Shown: in pieces, positions 26,424 to 34,814 of the stretch
Layout: each line of letters begins with the position of its first letter
How positions within the stretch are numbered: position 1 is the first letter of the stretch
Origin: an uncultured Pelosinus sp.
Lineage (GTDB): Bacteria > Bacillota > Negativicutes > Sporomusales > Acetonemataceae
Direction of reading: 5' to 3'
Assembly (NCBI GenBank): GCA_900542835.1
Contig: UQPB01000013.1
Span: 1 to 64,000, forward strand
DNA length: 64,000 nucleotides
Notes under the pieces: generated by a model
The model's input: only the letters and a program-made list of their open reading frames with translations
Databases searched by the model: none
What the model was told of the DNA's origin: nothing
Translations under genes and position numbers: made by a program

Positions 26424-26524
26424 CTTTTGCTTTCCTCCCGGACCGGTACTGCCGGCCGGGTGCAGCGTCGCCGCGCTGCTTTACTTGCTATTGTTCGCTC
26501 CCGGCCGCGGGATTCCTCCGCGGC

Positions 26525-28237
26525 CTATACTTTAAACTGGCCCACCGTTTGCTCCAGCTGGTTGGAGGCGGTCAGCAGCGCCTGGCTGGAAGCGGTGATT
26601 TCCTGCATTGCCGCCGACTGATTTTCAACCGCGGCGGCGATGGTTTTGGCCTGCTGGGTGATGTCGCTGGAAATACCGTCAACCTCCTGCACGGCGGCGA
26701 GCACCTGGTCGCTGCCAGTCATCAGCTGCAGCAGCGTATCGGCCGAGCGGGTGGCGATTTGGGCAACGCGATCGATTTCGCTGCGGATTGTCGCAAACGC
26801 GGCCCCTGCCTGATCGACAATTTTCGTGCCCTTTTCCACCTCGGCGGCGCTTTCGCTGATCGTCGCCACCGCCAGTTCGGTCCGGCCCTGAATCGCATTA
26901 ATAATATCGGTAATCTGGCGCGCGGCCGTCTGCGACTCCTCGGCCAGCTTGCGGACCTCCTCGGCGACCACGGCAAAGCCGCGGCCCTGCTCGCCGGCTC
27001 GCGCCGCTTCAATCGCCGCGTTTAAGGCCAGCAGATTGGTCTGGTTGGCAAGAGCGGCGATCACGCTGATGATTTTACCGATCTCATGCGAACTTTCGCC
27101 CAGCTCGGCGATAACAGCGGCGCAATCTCCGGTTTTGGTTTGAATTTGGTTCATCTGCGCGATTGCGGTGGCGATCGCGGCATTGCCGTCGTCGGCCAGC
27201 GCCGCCGTGCTGCCGGTGATTGCGGCGGTTTCCTTGGCGCTGTCGACGCCGTGGCGAATACCGCCGGTAATGGTCTCTACCACGCTGAGCGCATCGTTGG
27301 CAGTGTGTGACTGCCGTTCGGTGGCGGCGGCGGTTTGCGAGGCCAGGGAGGCTACCTGAGCGGCGGCGTTTGCCGACTGGCCGGCGTTGGCCGAAAGCTC
27401 TTCTGACGATGCCGCTACCCGTTGGGCGGCACCGGCAATTTGCCCGACCAGCCGGCGCATATTTTCAGTCATGTCGTTGACGACCGCCGCCAGCCGGCCC
27501 AGTTCGTCGTTGTTGGTCACCTCCAGCCGCTTGGTCAGGTCACCGCCGCTGTTGGCCATCTCCCGCAGTTTAGCGATAATGTTGTCCAGCGGCCTGCTGA
27601 TCGTACGGCGGGAAAACCAATAGGTAAACAGCAGCATGAGCGCCACCAGGCTGAAATTGGCCGCGAAAATAACGGTCGTTACCTTGGCGACCGTTTCCTC
27701 GACGTCGTCAATATTGACTCCGGTGCAGATGACCCAGCCCCAGGGCTCGTACAGCTTTGCGTATACACGGCGGTAAAGCGGATCCGGCGTATCCGGTCTG
27801 GCGTACCAGAGGTTAATGTAATGACCGGCTTCCTTATGGTTTTGGGCGCCGGCGATGTACTCTTTTACCGTAAAGGTTCCCTTGATGTCCTTGGTGCCGC
27901 CGCGGTCCTGGCCGACCATATCAGGGCGGTCGCCATGCATGACATTCACCAGCGCGGTATTATCAATCCAGAAATAGCTGTTGTTTCCGTAGCGCATCTT
28001 GCTGGTCGCCGCAATCGCCTGCGCCTGCGCCTCAGCCGCAGTTAACGCTCCTGACTGCGCCAATGAGGCATAGTAGCTGATCAGTGAATGAACATTGTCG
28101 ACATTGTATTTCAATTGCAGGTCCTTTTCGCGGTAAATGCTGTCTCTTGCCTGCGGGATAATATAAAAATAGCTGATCAGGCTGAAAAAGAGAATAGGTA
28201 CAATGGTTATGAGCATAAGTTTGTTGATGATTTTCAC
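26525..28237 (-). CDS. Methyl-accepting chemotaxis protein with Cache sensor
   Basis: About 570 residues. GGAGGGG at 28245-28251 selects the GTG at 28237, giving MKIINKLMLITIVPILFF as first membrane helix; the frame to 28261 adds eight codons without a ribosome site. The extracellular part (about 30-190) is a single Cache domain, with NNSYFWIDNTALVNVMHGDRPDM and GWVICTGVNIDD typical of sCache_2 sensors for small organic acids. A second helix, HAMP and the conserved signalling tip (LANQTNLLALNAAIEAARAGE) follow. It is transcribed away from the betaine importer. Confidence 0.92.
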   Translation of the reverse strand: MKIINKLMLITIVPILFFSLISYFYIIPQARDSIYREKDLQLKYNVDNVHSLISYYASLAQSGALTAAEAQAQAIAATSKMRYGNNSYFWIDNTALVNVMHGDRPDMVGQDRGGTKDIKGTFTVKEYIAGAQNHKEAGHYINLWYARPDTPDPLYRRVYAKLYEPWGWVICTGVNIDDVEETVAKVTTVIFAANFSLVALMLLFTYWFSRRTISRPLDNIIAKLREMANSGGDLTKRLEVTNNDELGRLAAVVNDMTENMRRLVGQIAGAAQRVAASSEELSANAGQSANAAAQVASLASQTAAATERQSHTANDALSVVETITGGIRHGVDSAKETAAITGSTAALADDGNAAIATAIAQMNQIQTKTGDCAAVIAELGESSHEIGKIISVIAALANQTNLLALNAAIEAARAGEQGRGFAVVAEEVRKLAEESQTAARQITDIINAIQGRTELAVATISESAAEVEKGTKIVDQAGAAFATIRSEIDRVAQIATRSADTLLQLMTGSDQVLAAVQEVDGISSDITQQAKTIAAAVENQSAAMQEITASSQALLTASNQLEQTVGQFKV

Positions 28238-28463
28238 GCCGTTTCCCCTCCGCATATACAATCAAAAAATAATATAATGGATAAGACTTTTTAACTAACA
28301 GTAATAGTTTTTATCACTGCTTCCTCATTATATGGCAATTATGCTCAATTTTCAAGCCGGCGCGCCGGTTTGAGCCAGATTAACCGCTTAGCCGGGATGG
28401 TGAAAAGCGGCTGATTTGGCGACAATAATCTTTATTTGCAAAAAAGGTATAAACAGGAAAACT

Positions 28464-28492
28464 TTGACGTAAAACAACTTGTGTGGTAAAAT
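28464..28492 (+). promoter_or_regulatory. Near-consensus sigma-70 promoter of the betaine importer
   Basis: TTGACG (28464-28469) and TAAAAT (28487-28492) are separated by exactly 17 bp, predicting a start near 28499 and a leader of about 90 nt. The rest of the 28238-28589 gap holds the divergent chemoreceptor promoter and a GC palindrome CCGGCGCGCCGG near 28356, with nothing coding. Confidence 0.8.
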
Positions 28493-28589
28493 GAAGTTGT
28501 TTCTTTGTGAAAGCATAGCCTTGCCAAGCAATGCGGATAGTAAGGAAAATAGATAAAAGGGCCGCTTAGGTTCTGGTGGGAGGGAATCA

Positions 28590-29780
28590 ATGGAAAAACT
28601 TGTTGTGAAGCAATTATTTAAAATTTTTGGCTCGCATCCGCAATCGGTGTGGCCTTTATTGGAGCAGGGAGTGTCGAAGCGGGATATTCTGGAGAAAACC
28701 GGCCATACGGTTGGGATTAACCGCGTCAGTTTCGAGGTAAAGCAGGGAGAAATCTTTGTGGTGATGGGCCTGTCGGGCTGCGGCAAATCGACGCTGATCC
28801 GCTGCCTTAACCGACTGATCGAACCAACGGCCGGCGAAATCTGGCTGGACGGCGAGAATATTTTGTCCGTCAGTCCGGAGCGCCTGCTTGAAATACGGCG
28901 TAAAAAGATTGCCATGGTCTTTCAGAAATTTGCCTTGCTGCCGCACCGCGATATCTGCAGCAATGTGGAATACGGCCTGGAGGTACAGGGTGTGGACGCG
29001 GCGGCGCGGCGGGAGAAGGCGCTGCAGGCGATTCAAATGGTCGGCCTGAAGGGCTATGAACGGTCAATGCCGGACCAGCTTAGCGGCGGTATGCAGCAAC
29101 GGGTTGGGCTGGCGCGTGCCTTGGCGACTGATCCGGACATTCTGCTGATGGATGAAGCGTTTAGCGCGCTTGATCCGCTCATTCGCAAGGAGATGCAGGG
29201 AGAATTGCTGGATCTGCAGGCCAAGATGCATAAGACGATTGTCTTTATTACCCATGATCTGGATGAGGCGCTGAAGCTGGGCGACCGGATCGCGATGATG
29301 CGCGACGGTCAGGTGGTGCAGTTGGGAACGCCGGAGGAAATCCTGACCCAGCCGGCCGACGACTATGTGCGTGAGTTTGTTCAGGATGTTGACCGTACCA
29401 AGGTACTTACCGCCGCCTCGATTATGAAGCGGCCGGATCCGCTGGTGCTGCCGAAGGACGGGCCGCGGGTGGCGGTGCGGCGGATGCAGGAGGAGAATAT
29501 ATCCAGCATTTACGCGGTTAACGCCCAACGGCAGTTCCTTGGCAGCGTTAAGATCGAAGCGGCAATGGATCTGGTGCGGCAGGGCAGTCATGACCTGAGC
29601 TCAGTGCTTGTCGCCGACGCGGAGCTGACCTCGCCCGACATGCCGCTGCTTGATCTGCTGCCAGTCGCATTTCGCGCCAAGTCGCCGCTGGTGGTTGTGG
29701 ATGATCAGCAGGTGATGCTCGGCATTATCGGCCGGGCCTCGGTTATATCCCATATCATGGGTGAAGGAGGTGGGCAATGA
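28590..29780 (+). CDS. opuAA: Glycine betaine/proline ABC importer ATPase with CBS pair
   Basis: A 396-residue ATPase of the ProV/OpuAA/GbuA type. Walker A GLSGCGKST (about 64-72), signature LSGGMQQRVGLARAL and Walker B ILLMDEAFSALDP are intact. About 120 residues beyond the ATPase core form a tandem CBS module (about 275-390) that senses ionic strength or cyclic di-AMP in related systems. GGGAGGGAA precedes the ATG. It overlaps the permease gene by 4 bp. Role: energising uptake of a compatible solute under osmotic stress. Confidence 0.92.
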   Translation: MEKLVVKQLFKIFGSHPQSVWPLLEQGVSKRDILEKTGHTVGINRVSFEVKQGEIFVVMGLSGCGKSTLIRCLNRLIEPTAGEIWLDGENILSVSPERLLEIRRKKIAMVFQKFALLPHRDICSNVEYGLEVQGVDAAARREKALQAIQMVGLKGYERSMPDQLSGGMQQRVGLARALATDPDILLMDEAFSALDPLIRKEMQGELLDLQAKMHKTIVFITHDLDEALKLGDRIAMMRDGQVVQLGTPEEILTQPADDYVREFVQDVDRTKVLTAASIMKRPDPLVLPKDGPRVAVRRMQEENISSIYAVNAQRQFLGSVKIEAAMDLVRQGSHDLSSVLVADAELTSPDMPLLDLLPVAFRAKSPLVVVDDQQVMLGIIGRASVISHIMGEGGGQ

Positions 29781-30610
29781 TGCGGATTCAGATTGGCACG
29801 GTATTTGAGGCGCTGATTACGTGGCTGCGCCAGAACTTCAGTGGTGTATTCGACATGATCCGCACCCTGCTGACCGCTTTTATTGAAGCCTTTGAACAGG
29901 TGCTGCTGTTCCCCCCTGTTGCCGTCAGCATCCTGCTGCTGAGCGCTTTGGCCTGGAAAGTGGCGGGACGGCGGGTGGCGATATTTACCGCCGCCGGCCT
30001 GGCCCTGATTTATAGCATGCAGCTCTGGACCCAGACCATGGAAACCTTGGCGCTGGTGCTGACCTCGGCCCTGATTGCCCTGTTGCTGGGGGTGCCGATG
30101 GGTATCTGGATGTCAAGCGGCGACCGCGTGGACCGGCTGGCCCGGCCAGTGCTGGATTTTATGCAGACCATGCCGGCGTTTGTCTACCTGATTCCGGCGA
30201 TTTTATTCTTTAAGCTGGGCAAGGTCCCCGGCGCGGTGGCAACGGTTATCTTTGCGATGCCGCCGGCGGTGCGGCTGACCAATCTCGGCATCAGGCAGGT
30301 ACCGGCGGACGTGGTGGAAGCGGCCCGTTCCTTTGGCTCAACCTCACGTCAGCTGTTATTTAAAGTGCAATTGCCGATTGCCGTTCCGACGATTTTGGCG
30401 GGCGTCAATCAGACAATTATGTTATCCCTGTCCATGGTGGTCATTGCCGCCATGATCGGCGCAGGAGGCTTGGGAGAGGAGGTCTTAAAGGGAATTACCC
30501 AGCTAAAGATCGGCCGCGGGTTTGAGAGCGGTGTTGCTGTGGTGCTGCTGGCGATGATCCTGGACCGCATCACGCAGAATTTAGCTAAGGGCAAATCTAA
30601 ACAAAAATAA
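29777..30610 (+). CDS. opuAB: Glycine betaine/proline ABC importer permease
   Basis: A 277-residue membrane protein of the ProW/OpuAB family. Helices begin around residue 45. The ATPase-docking EAA loop is VPADVVEAARSFGSTSRQLLFKVQLP, and MVVIAAMIGAGGLGEEVL near the end is the family signature. The start overlaps the ATPase stop by 4 bp, with GAAGGAGGTGGGC upstream. It is separate from the binding protein, as in OpuA of Bacillus. Confidence 0.92.
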   Translation: MMRIQIGTVFEALITWLRQNFSGVFDMIRTLLTAFIEAFEQVLLFPPVAVSILLLSALAWKVAGRRVAIFTAAGLALIYSMQLWTQTMETLALVLTSALIALLLGVPMGIWMSSGDRVDRLARPVLDFMQTMPAFVYLIPAILFFKLGKVPGAVATVIFAMPPAVRLTNLGIRQVPADVVEAARSFGSTSRQLLFKVQLPIAVPTILAGVNQTIMLSLSMVVIAAMIGAGGLGEEVLKGITQLKIGRGFESGVAVVLLAMILDRITQNLAKGKSKQK

Positions 30611-30625
30611 CAAGGAGGGTTTTCC

Positions 30626-31507
30626 ATGAATAATGGGTGGAAGAAGCGGTCGCTCTGGCTGCTGATGAGTGTTCTGGCGTTTAGTCTGGTTTTAAGCGGC
30701 TGCGGCGGTGAGTCCGCGAAAGAAGCGCCGAAAAAGACGCTGAAAATCGGCTATGTCAATTGGTCGGAAGGGGTCGCGATGACTCATCTGGCCAAAGTCG
30801 CCATGGAAGATAAAATGGGTTACGCGGTCAATGTAACGATGGCCGATGTGGCGCCGGTGTTTACCTCGGTCGCCAATGGCGATTACGACGTATTTATGGA
30901 CGCCTGGCTGCCGGTTACCCATGAAAGCTATATGAAAGAATACGGCGACAAGCTGCTGGATCTCGGCATCAGCTTTACCGGCGCCCGGATCGGCGTAGTC
31001 GTTCCTGACTATGTGACAATTAACAGCATTGAGGAGCTTAATGGCGCCAAGGCTAAATTTGGCGGCCAGATTGTCGGCATCGACTCCGGCGCCGGCATTA
31101 TGAAGGCGACTGATAAGGCGATCGCCGATTACGGCCTGTCCTATAAGCTGCTGCCCGGCAGCGGGCCGGCGATGACCGCCGCCCTGAAAGACGCGGTGGA
31201 AAAGAAGGAATGGATCGCGGTTACCGGCTGGAAGCCGCATTGGAAATTTGCCACCTGGAAGCTGAAATTCCTCGATGACCCCAAAGGCGTATATGGCAAA
31301 ACGGAAGACATCCATATCGTAGCCCGTAAGGATATCGAGAAGGACCTGCCGGACGCGGTGCAGTTTTTCAAGAACTTCAAGCTTGACGATCAACAGCTGG
31401 GCAGTCTGATGGATAGCATCGAGAAAAGCGATGATCCGGCCAAAGGCGCCCGGGAGTGGATGCAGAAAAACGAAGCACTGGTGAATGGCTGGATTCCGAA
31501 GCAATAA
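30626..31507 (+). CDS. opuAC: Glycine betaine-binding lipoprotein
   Basis: A 293-residue binding protein with the lipobox LVLSGC (Cys about 28), so anchored outside the membrane. Family features are KTLKIGYVNWSEGVAMTHLAKVAMEDKMGY, DAWLPVTHESYM and IAVTGWKPHWKFATWKLKFLDDP. The tryptophans in these segments are candidates for the aromatic cage that holds the trimethylammonium group. AAGGAGGG precedes the ATG. It completes the three-gene compatible-solute importer, closed by a strong terminator. Confidence 0.92.
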   Translation: MNNGWKKRSLWLLMSVLAFSLVLSGCGGESAKEAPKKTLKIGYVNWSEGVAMTHLAKVAMEDKMGYAVNVTMADVAPVFTSVANGDYDVFMDAWLPVTHESYMKEYGDKLLDLGISFTGARIGVVVPDYVTINSIEELNGAKAKFGGQIVGIDSGAGIMKATDKAIADYGLSYKLLPGSGPAMTAALKDAVEKKEWIAVTGWKPHWKFATWKLKFLDDPKGVYGKTEDIHIVARKDIEKDLPDAVQFFKNFKLDDQQLGSLMDSIEKSDDPAKGAREWMQKNEALVNGWIPKQ

Positions 31508-31530
31508 CACGCAGTAAATACAGTTTCATA

Positions 31531-31573
31531 AAGCAAAAGCGGCAACCGGTGAACGGTTGCCGCTTTTGCTTTC
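31531..31573 (+). terminator. Terminator of the betaine importer operon
   Basis: AAGCAAAAGCGGCAACCG and CGGTTGCCGCTTTTGCTT form an 18-bp perfect stem with T-rich 3' end. Confidence 0.9.
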
Positions 31574-31697
31574 TCTGAGGTAATGATGTCGAAAAATGTA
31601 GAAAAAGCAGGAAACATTTGTAAAGGAGAAAAAAAAGGAAGAACGAATTGTGTAAAATAACGGCTTAATTTGCTGTTGTCGGGAGTTTTGCCGGCGC

Positions 31698-31805
31698 AGT
31701 GCGAACCGGATGGGCTCATTGCTCGCGGAATTAGTGGCTTTGCTCTGCGGTTGACCTGTTGTATGGGCAGGACTGTCGCGCCCTTATGGGCGCGTGGATT
31801 GACCC
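31698..31805 (+). promoter_or_regulatory. Leader-like segment and lone degenerate CRISPR repeat upstream of cas3
   Basis: AGTGCGAACC-N6-GCTCATTG at 31698-31721 matches the start of the true array leader (39505-39528) with the same 6-bp spacer. CGCGGAATT at 31724 matches 39623. The distance from that block to the repeat is 51 bp here and 52 bp in the real leader. A single degenerate repeat follows at 31775-31805: GTCGCGCCC, altered loop, GGGCGCGTGGATTGA, then CCC instead of AAC. It is one base shorter than the array repeat. It lies 72 bp ahead of cas3, inside its 5' region, so it could be a regulatory crRNA-like unit or a relic. Confidence 0.7.
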
Positions 31806-31877
31806 AATAGATGTTATTAGTGAAGAGGTGGCCACTAAAAGCCCAGGAATCAAGCTAAATATAAAGGGGAAAATGAA

Positions 31878-34133
31878 ATGCCTTTTTATGCCCATACCAA
31901 GGAGGCTGTCAAAACCGGCAAAACCCTGCCGAAAGAGGAATGGCAGCTGCTTAACGACCATTTAGCGGCGGTCGCCGATCTGGCGGCTGACCGGGCGAAT
32001 AAGTTTGGCGCCGGTAAAATTGGTTGGATTCTGGGGCTGACGCATGATCTAGGCAAATATTCAGAAGCTTTTCAGCAGCGTTTGACTGGAATGACGAAAA
32101 AGGTTGATCATAAAACCGCTGGGGCGCAGGAGGTTTATCAGAAGTTTGGCAACCCTGTGGGGAAGGCGATGGCGTTTGTGATTGCCGGTCATCATGGCGG
32201 TTTGCCTGACGGCAATAGCGGCGATCCGAAGAATTTGCCGGAACGTCTTGCCAAGACGGATATTCCTGCTTATCAGGCTTTCCGTGAAGAACTATCGATC
32301 CCTGACCTGTGTCAGGCGGATTTGGCCGGCATGCCGCAACCCAAAAGCCGGGAGATGGCGGCGTTCAGTTTTTCCTTTTGCATTCGCATGTTGTATTCTT
32401 GCCTGGTGGATGCGGATTATCTGGATACGGAACGGTTTATGAAAGTTGAAAAGTTTTTGCACCGGCCTCAGCCGGTACCCATGCAGGAATTGTTAAGACG
32501 CCTGGAACGAAAATTAAATGCTTTTACTAACGACAGTCGTGGCTCTCTGTCAGTGATCAATCGTGCCAGAAGCGATATTCAGGCACGGTGCTTATCTGTG
32601 GCAAAATCGTCTCCCCCCGGACTGTTCTCGCTTACCGTCCCCACCGGTGGCGGTAAAACCTACGCCTCGTTGGCGTTTGGGCTTAAACATGCGGCTAAGT
32701 ATAATAAGGACCGGTTAATTTATGTCATCCCCTATACCAGCATTATTGAACAGAACGCCCAGGTGTTTCGTGAAGTGTTAGAGGACGGAGACTCAGACGG
32801 GCAAGCCGTTCTTGAGCATCACAGTAATTTTGATTATCCGGAAGCGGATTTTGATGACTGGGATGCCAGGGAGAAAGCGCATCGACTGGCGGCAGAGAAC
32901 TGGGACATGCCGGTTGTCGTGACTACGGCTGTACAATTCTTTGAGTCTCTTTATGCCAATACCGGCTCTCGTTGCCGCAAGCTGCACAATCTGGCTAACA
33001 GTGTTATTGTGCTTGATGAAGCGCAAATGATGCCGCTTGAGTATTTTAAGCCCTGTCTTTGGGCATTAGCCGAATTAGTACTTAATTATGGCGCGACCGT
33101 TGTCCTGTGCACGGCCACGCAGCCGGTTGTGAACAGCTTGCTGCCCGCCGGGTTAGTACCGCTGGAGATTATGGAGGATCCGGCGGAGCTTCAACGTATA
33201 TTTAAACGGGTGACCGTACGTTATGGCTCTAGACTGACTGATGAGACGCTGGCGGGTATCCTAGAGAAGGAGAAACAAATACTGACCATTGTCAATACCC
33301 GGCGTCATGCGCGGTTGCTGTTTGACCGGATGCAGACGAAAACGCAAACCGGCATTTACCATTTGTCGGCGCGCATGTGTCCGGTGCATCGCAAAGCAGT
33401 TTTGGCGAAAATTCGTTGTGCGCTGCAGGCGGCTCAGCCTTGCCGGGTAGTGTCGACCCAGTTAATCGAAGCCGGTGTGGATGTGGATTTTCCTATTGTA
33501 TACCGGGCAGCAGCGGGAATTGATTCGATTGCCCAGTCGGCCGGGCGCTGCAATCGTGAGGGTAAGCGTCCCGGTGGTGGTCAGGTAACCGTGTTTGAGC
33601 CTGAGCCGCATGGCATGCCCAGTGTTGGCCATTTTGCCGCTGTTGCCAAGTTAACCGGCAGTACGGCCAGACGGTTAGAGGAGCTTGGCGGTGATTTGCT
33701 GTCACTGGAAGCGATTGAGGACTACTTTCAACAGCTGTTGGATTTGGAACGGGAGAATCTGGATCAGAAGGGTATTCTGTCAACAATTAACGATGGCGGC
33801 AGCAGTCTGTCATTTCCTTTCTTAAAGATCGCCAGGGAGTTTCAATTGATTGACAATGCCACAGTTCCTGTTATCGTTCCGTTTGACGACAAGGCGACCG
33901 CGTTAATGGACAAGGCCTGGCAGCATCCGTTTCCAGCTAGTCTGGCACGTTTGTTTCAGCCATATGTGGTTCAGGTTTACTCGTATGAACTGGCGGCCTT
34001 GGTTAAGGCCGGCGCGGTTAAACAAGCTGGAGGCATATTCAATTTCCTGATTGACAGTGACTATTATGATCCTTTGTTTGGTTTGCGGGAGGCAAAGGAG
34101 GTGAAAGCACCGTCCACGGTATTGCTATGGTAA
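31878..34133 (+). CDS. cas3: CRISPR-associated helicase-nuclease Cas3 (type I-C)
   Basis: A 751-residue fused HD nuclease/helicase. The HD domain has His28, His56-Asp57 in THDLGKYSEAF and His105-His106 in AGHHGGLP. The helicase has Walker A VPTGGGKT (254-261), the DEAQ box in VIVLDEAQMMP (380-383) and a motif VI-like QSAGRCNREG. All key residues are present. AAAGGGG precedes the ATG at 31878. Cas3 is recruited by Cascade to nick and degrade target DNA. First gene of the cas operon. Confidence 0.95.
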   Translation: MPFYAHTKEAVKTGKTLPKEEWQLLNDHLAAVADLAADRANKFGAGKIGWILGLTHDLGKYSEAFQQRLTGMTKKVDHKTAGAQEVYQKFGNPVGKAMAFVIAGHHGGLPDGNSGDPKNLPERLAKTDIPAYQAFREELSIPDLCQADLAGMPQPKSREMAAFSFSFCIRMLYSCLVDADYLDTERFMKVEKFLHRPQPVPMQELLRRLERKLNAFTNDSRGSLSVINRARSDIQARCLSVAKSSPPGLFSLTVPTGGGKTYASLAFGLKHAAKYNKDRLIYVIPYTSIIEQNAQVFREVLEDGDSDGQAVLEHHSNFDYPEADFDDWDAREKAHRLAAENWDMPVVVTTAVQFFESLYANTGSRCRKLHNLANSVIVLDEAQMMPLEYFKPCLWALAELVLNYGATVVLCTATQPVVNSLLPAGLVPLEIMEDPAELQRIFKRVTVRYGSRLTDETLAGILEKEKQILTIVNTRRHARLLFDRMQTKTQTGIYHLSARMCPVHRKAVLAKIRCALQAAQPCRVVSTQLIEAGVDVDFPIVYRAAAGIDSIAQSAGRCNREGKRPGGGQVTVFEPEPHGMPSVGHFAAVAKLTGSTARRLEELGGDLLSLEAIEDYFQQLLDLERENLDQKGILSTINDGGSSLSFPFLKIAREFQLIDNATVPVIVPFDDKATALMDKAWQHPFPASLARLFQPYVVQVYSYELAALVKAGAVKQAGGIFNFLIDSDYYDPLFGLREAKEVKAPSTVLLW

Positions 34134-34163
34134 TTCAGCCTATTTCAAAGAAGGGAGAGGCTT

Positions 34164-34814
34164 ATGGGCTTTGGTATTAAACTCAGGGTCTGGGGCGATT
34201 ATGCCTGCTTTACCCGTCCGGAGATGAAGACGGAACGAGTAAGCTATGATGTGATGACCCCGTCGGCGGCGCGTGGTATTCTTGAGGCAGTTTACTGGAA
34301 ACCGGCGATTGTTTGGCGAATAGATCGTATTCATGTGATGAAGCCGGTTCGGTTTGATTCGATTCGTAGAAATGAAGTGGCAGGTAAAATTTCTGAACGG
34401 AATATCAAAACAGCCATGAGGGGGGGGCGCGTCGATCTTCATCAATACGCGGCCGAAGATCGGCAACAGCGGGCGGCGTTGGTTCTGCGCGATGTCGAAT
34501 ATGTGATTGAGGCGCACTTCGATATGACCGATAAGGCTGGCGAAAGTGACACGCCGGCGAAGCATTACGCCATTTTTTTGCGACGGGCTAAATCTGGCCA
34601 GTGCCACATGCGTCCTTACTTCGGGTGCCGTGAATTTCCTGTTGCCTTTGAACTGGTCGAGGCTGTTTCTCCTTCCATGCTGACAGGAGAGCAGGATTTG
34701 GGATGGATGCTTTGGGATATTAATTTTGCGGCGGGCATGCAGCCGGTTTTTTTTCGTCCGGTCATGAAGGATGGTATTGTGGATGCCCGGCTGACGAAGG
34801 GGGAAGGAGTTTGA
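34164..34814 (+). CDS. cas5c: Cas5c (Cas5d), crRNA-processing Cascade subunit
   Basis: A 216-residue Cas5 of subtype I-C, recognised by LRVWGDYACFTRPEMKTERVSYDVMTPSAARGILEAVYWKP and by GQCHMRPYFGCREFPV. In this subtype there is no Cas6: Cas5 cuts pre-crRNA below the repeat hairpin. The KHYAIFLRR segment contains the Lys-His pair expected for that active site. No cas6 is present in the window, in agreement. The gene lies 30 bp after cas3 and its TGA overlaps the TTG start of cas8c. Confidence 0.95.
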   Translation: MGFGIKLRVWGDYACFTRPEMKTERVSYDVMTPSAARGILEAVYWKPAIVWRIDRIHVMKPVRFDSIRRNEVAGKISERNIKTAMRGGRVDLHQYAAEDRQQRAALVLRDVEYVIEAHFDMTDKAGESDTPAKHYAIFLRRAKSGQCHMRPYFGCREFPVAFELVEAVSPSMLTGEQDLGWMLWDINFAAGMQPVFFRPVMKDGIVDARLTKGEGV

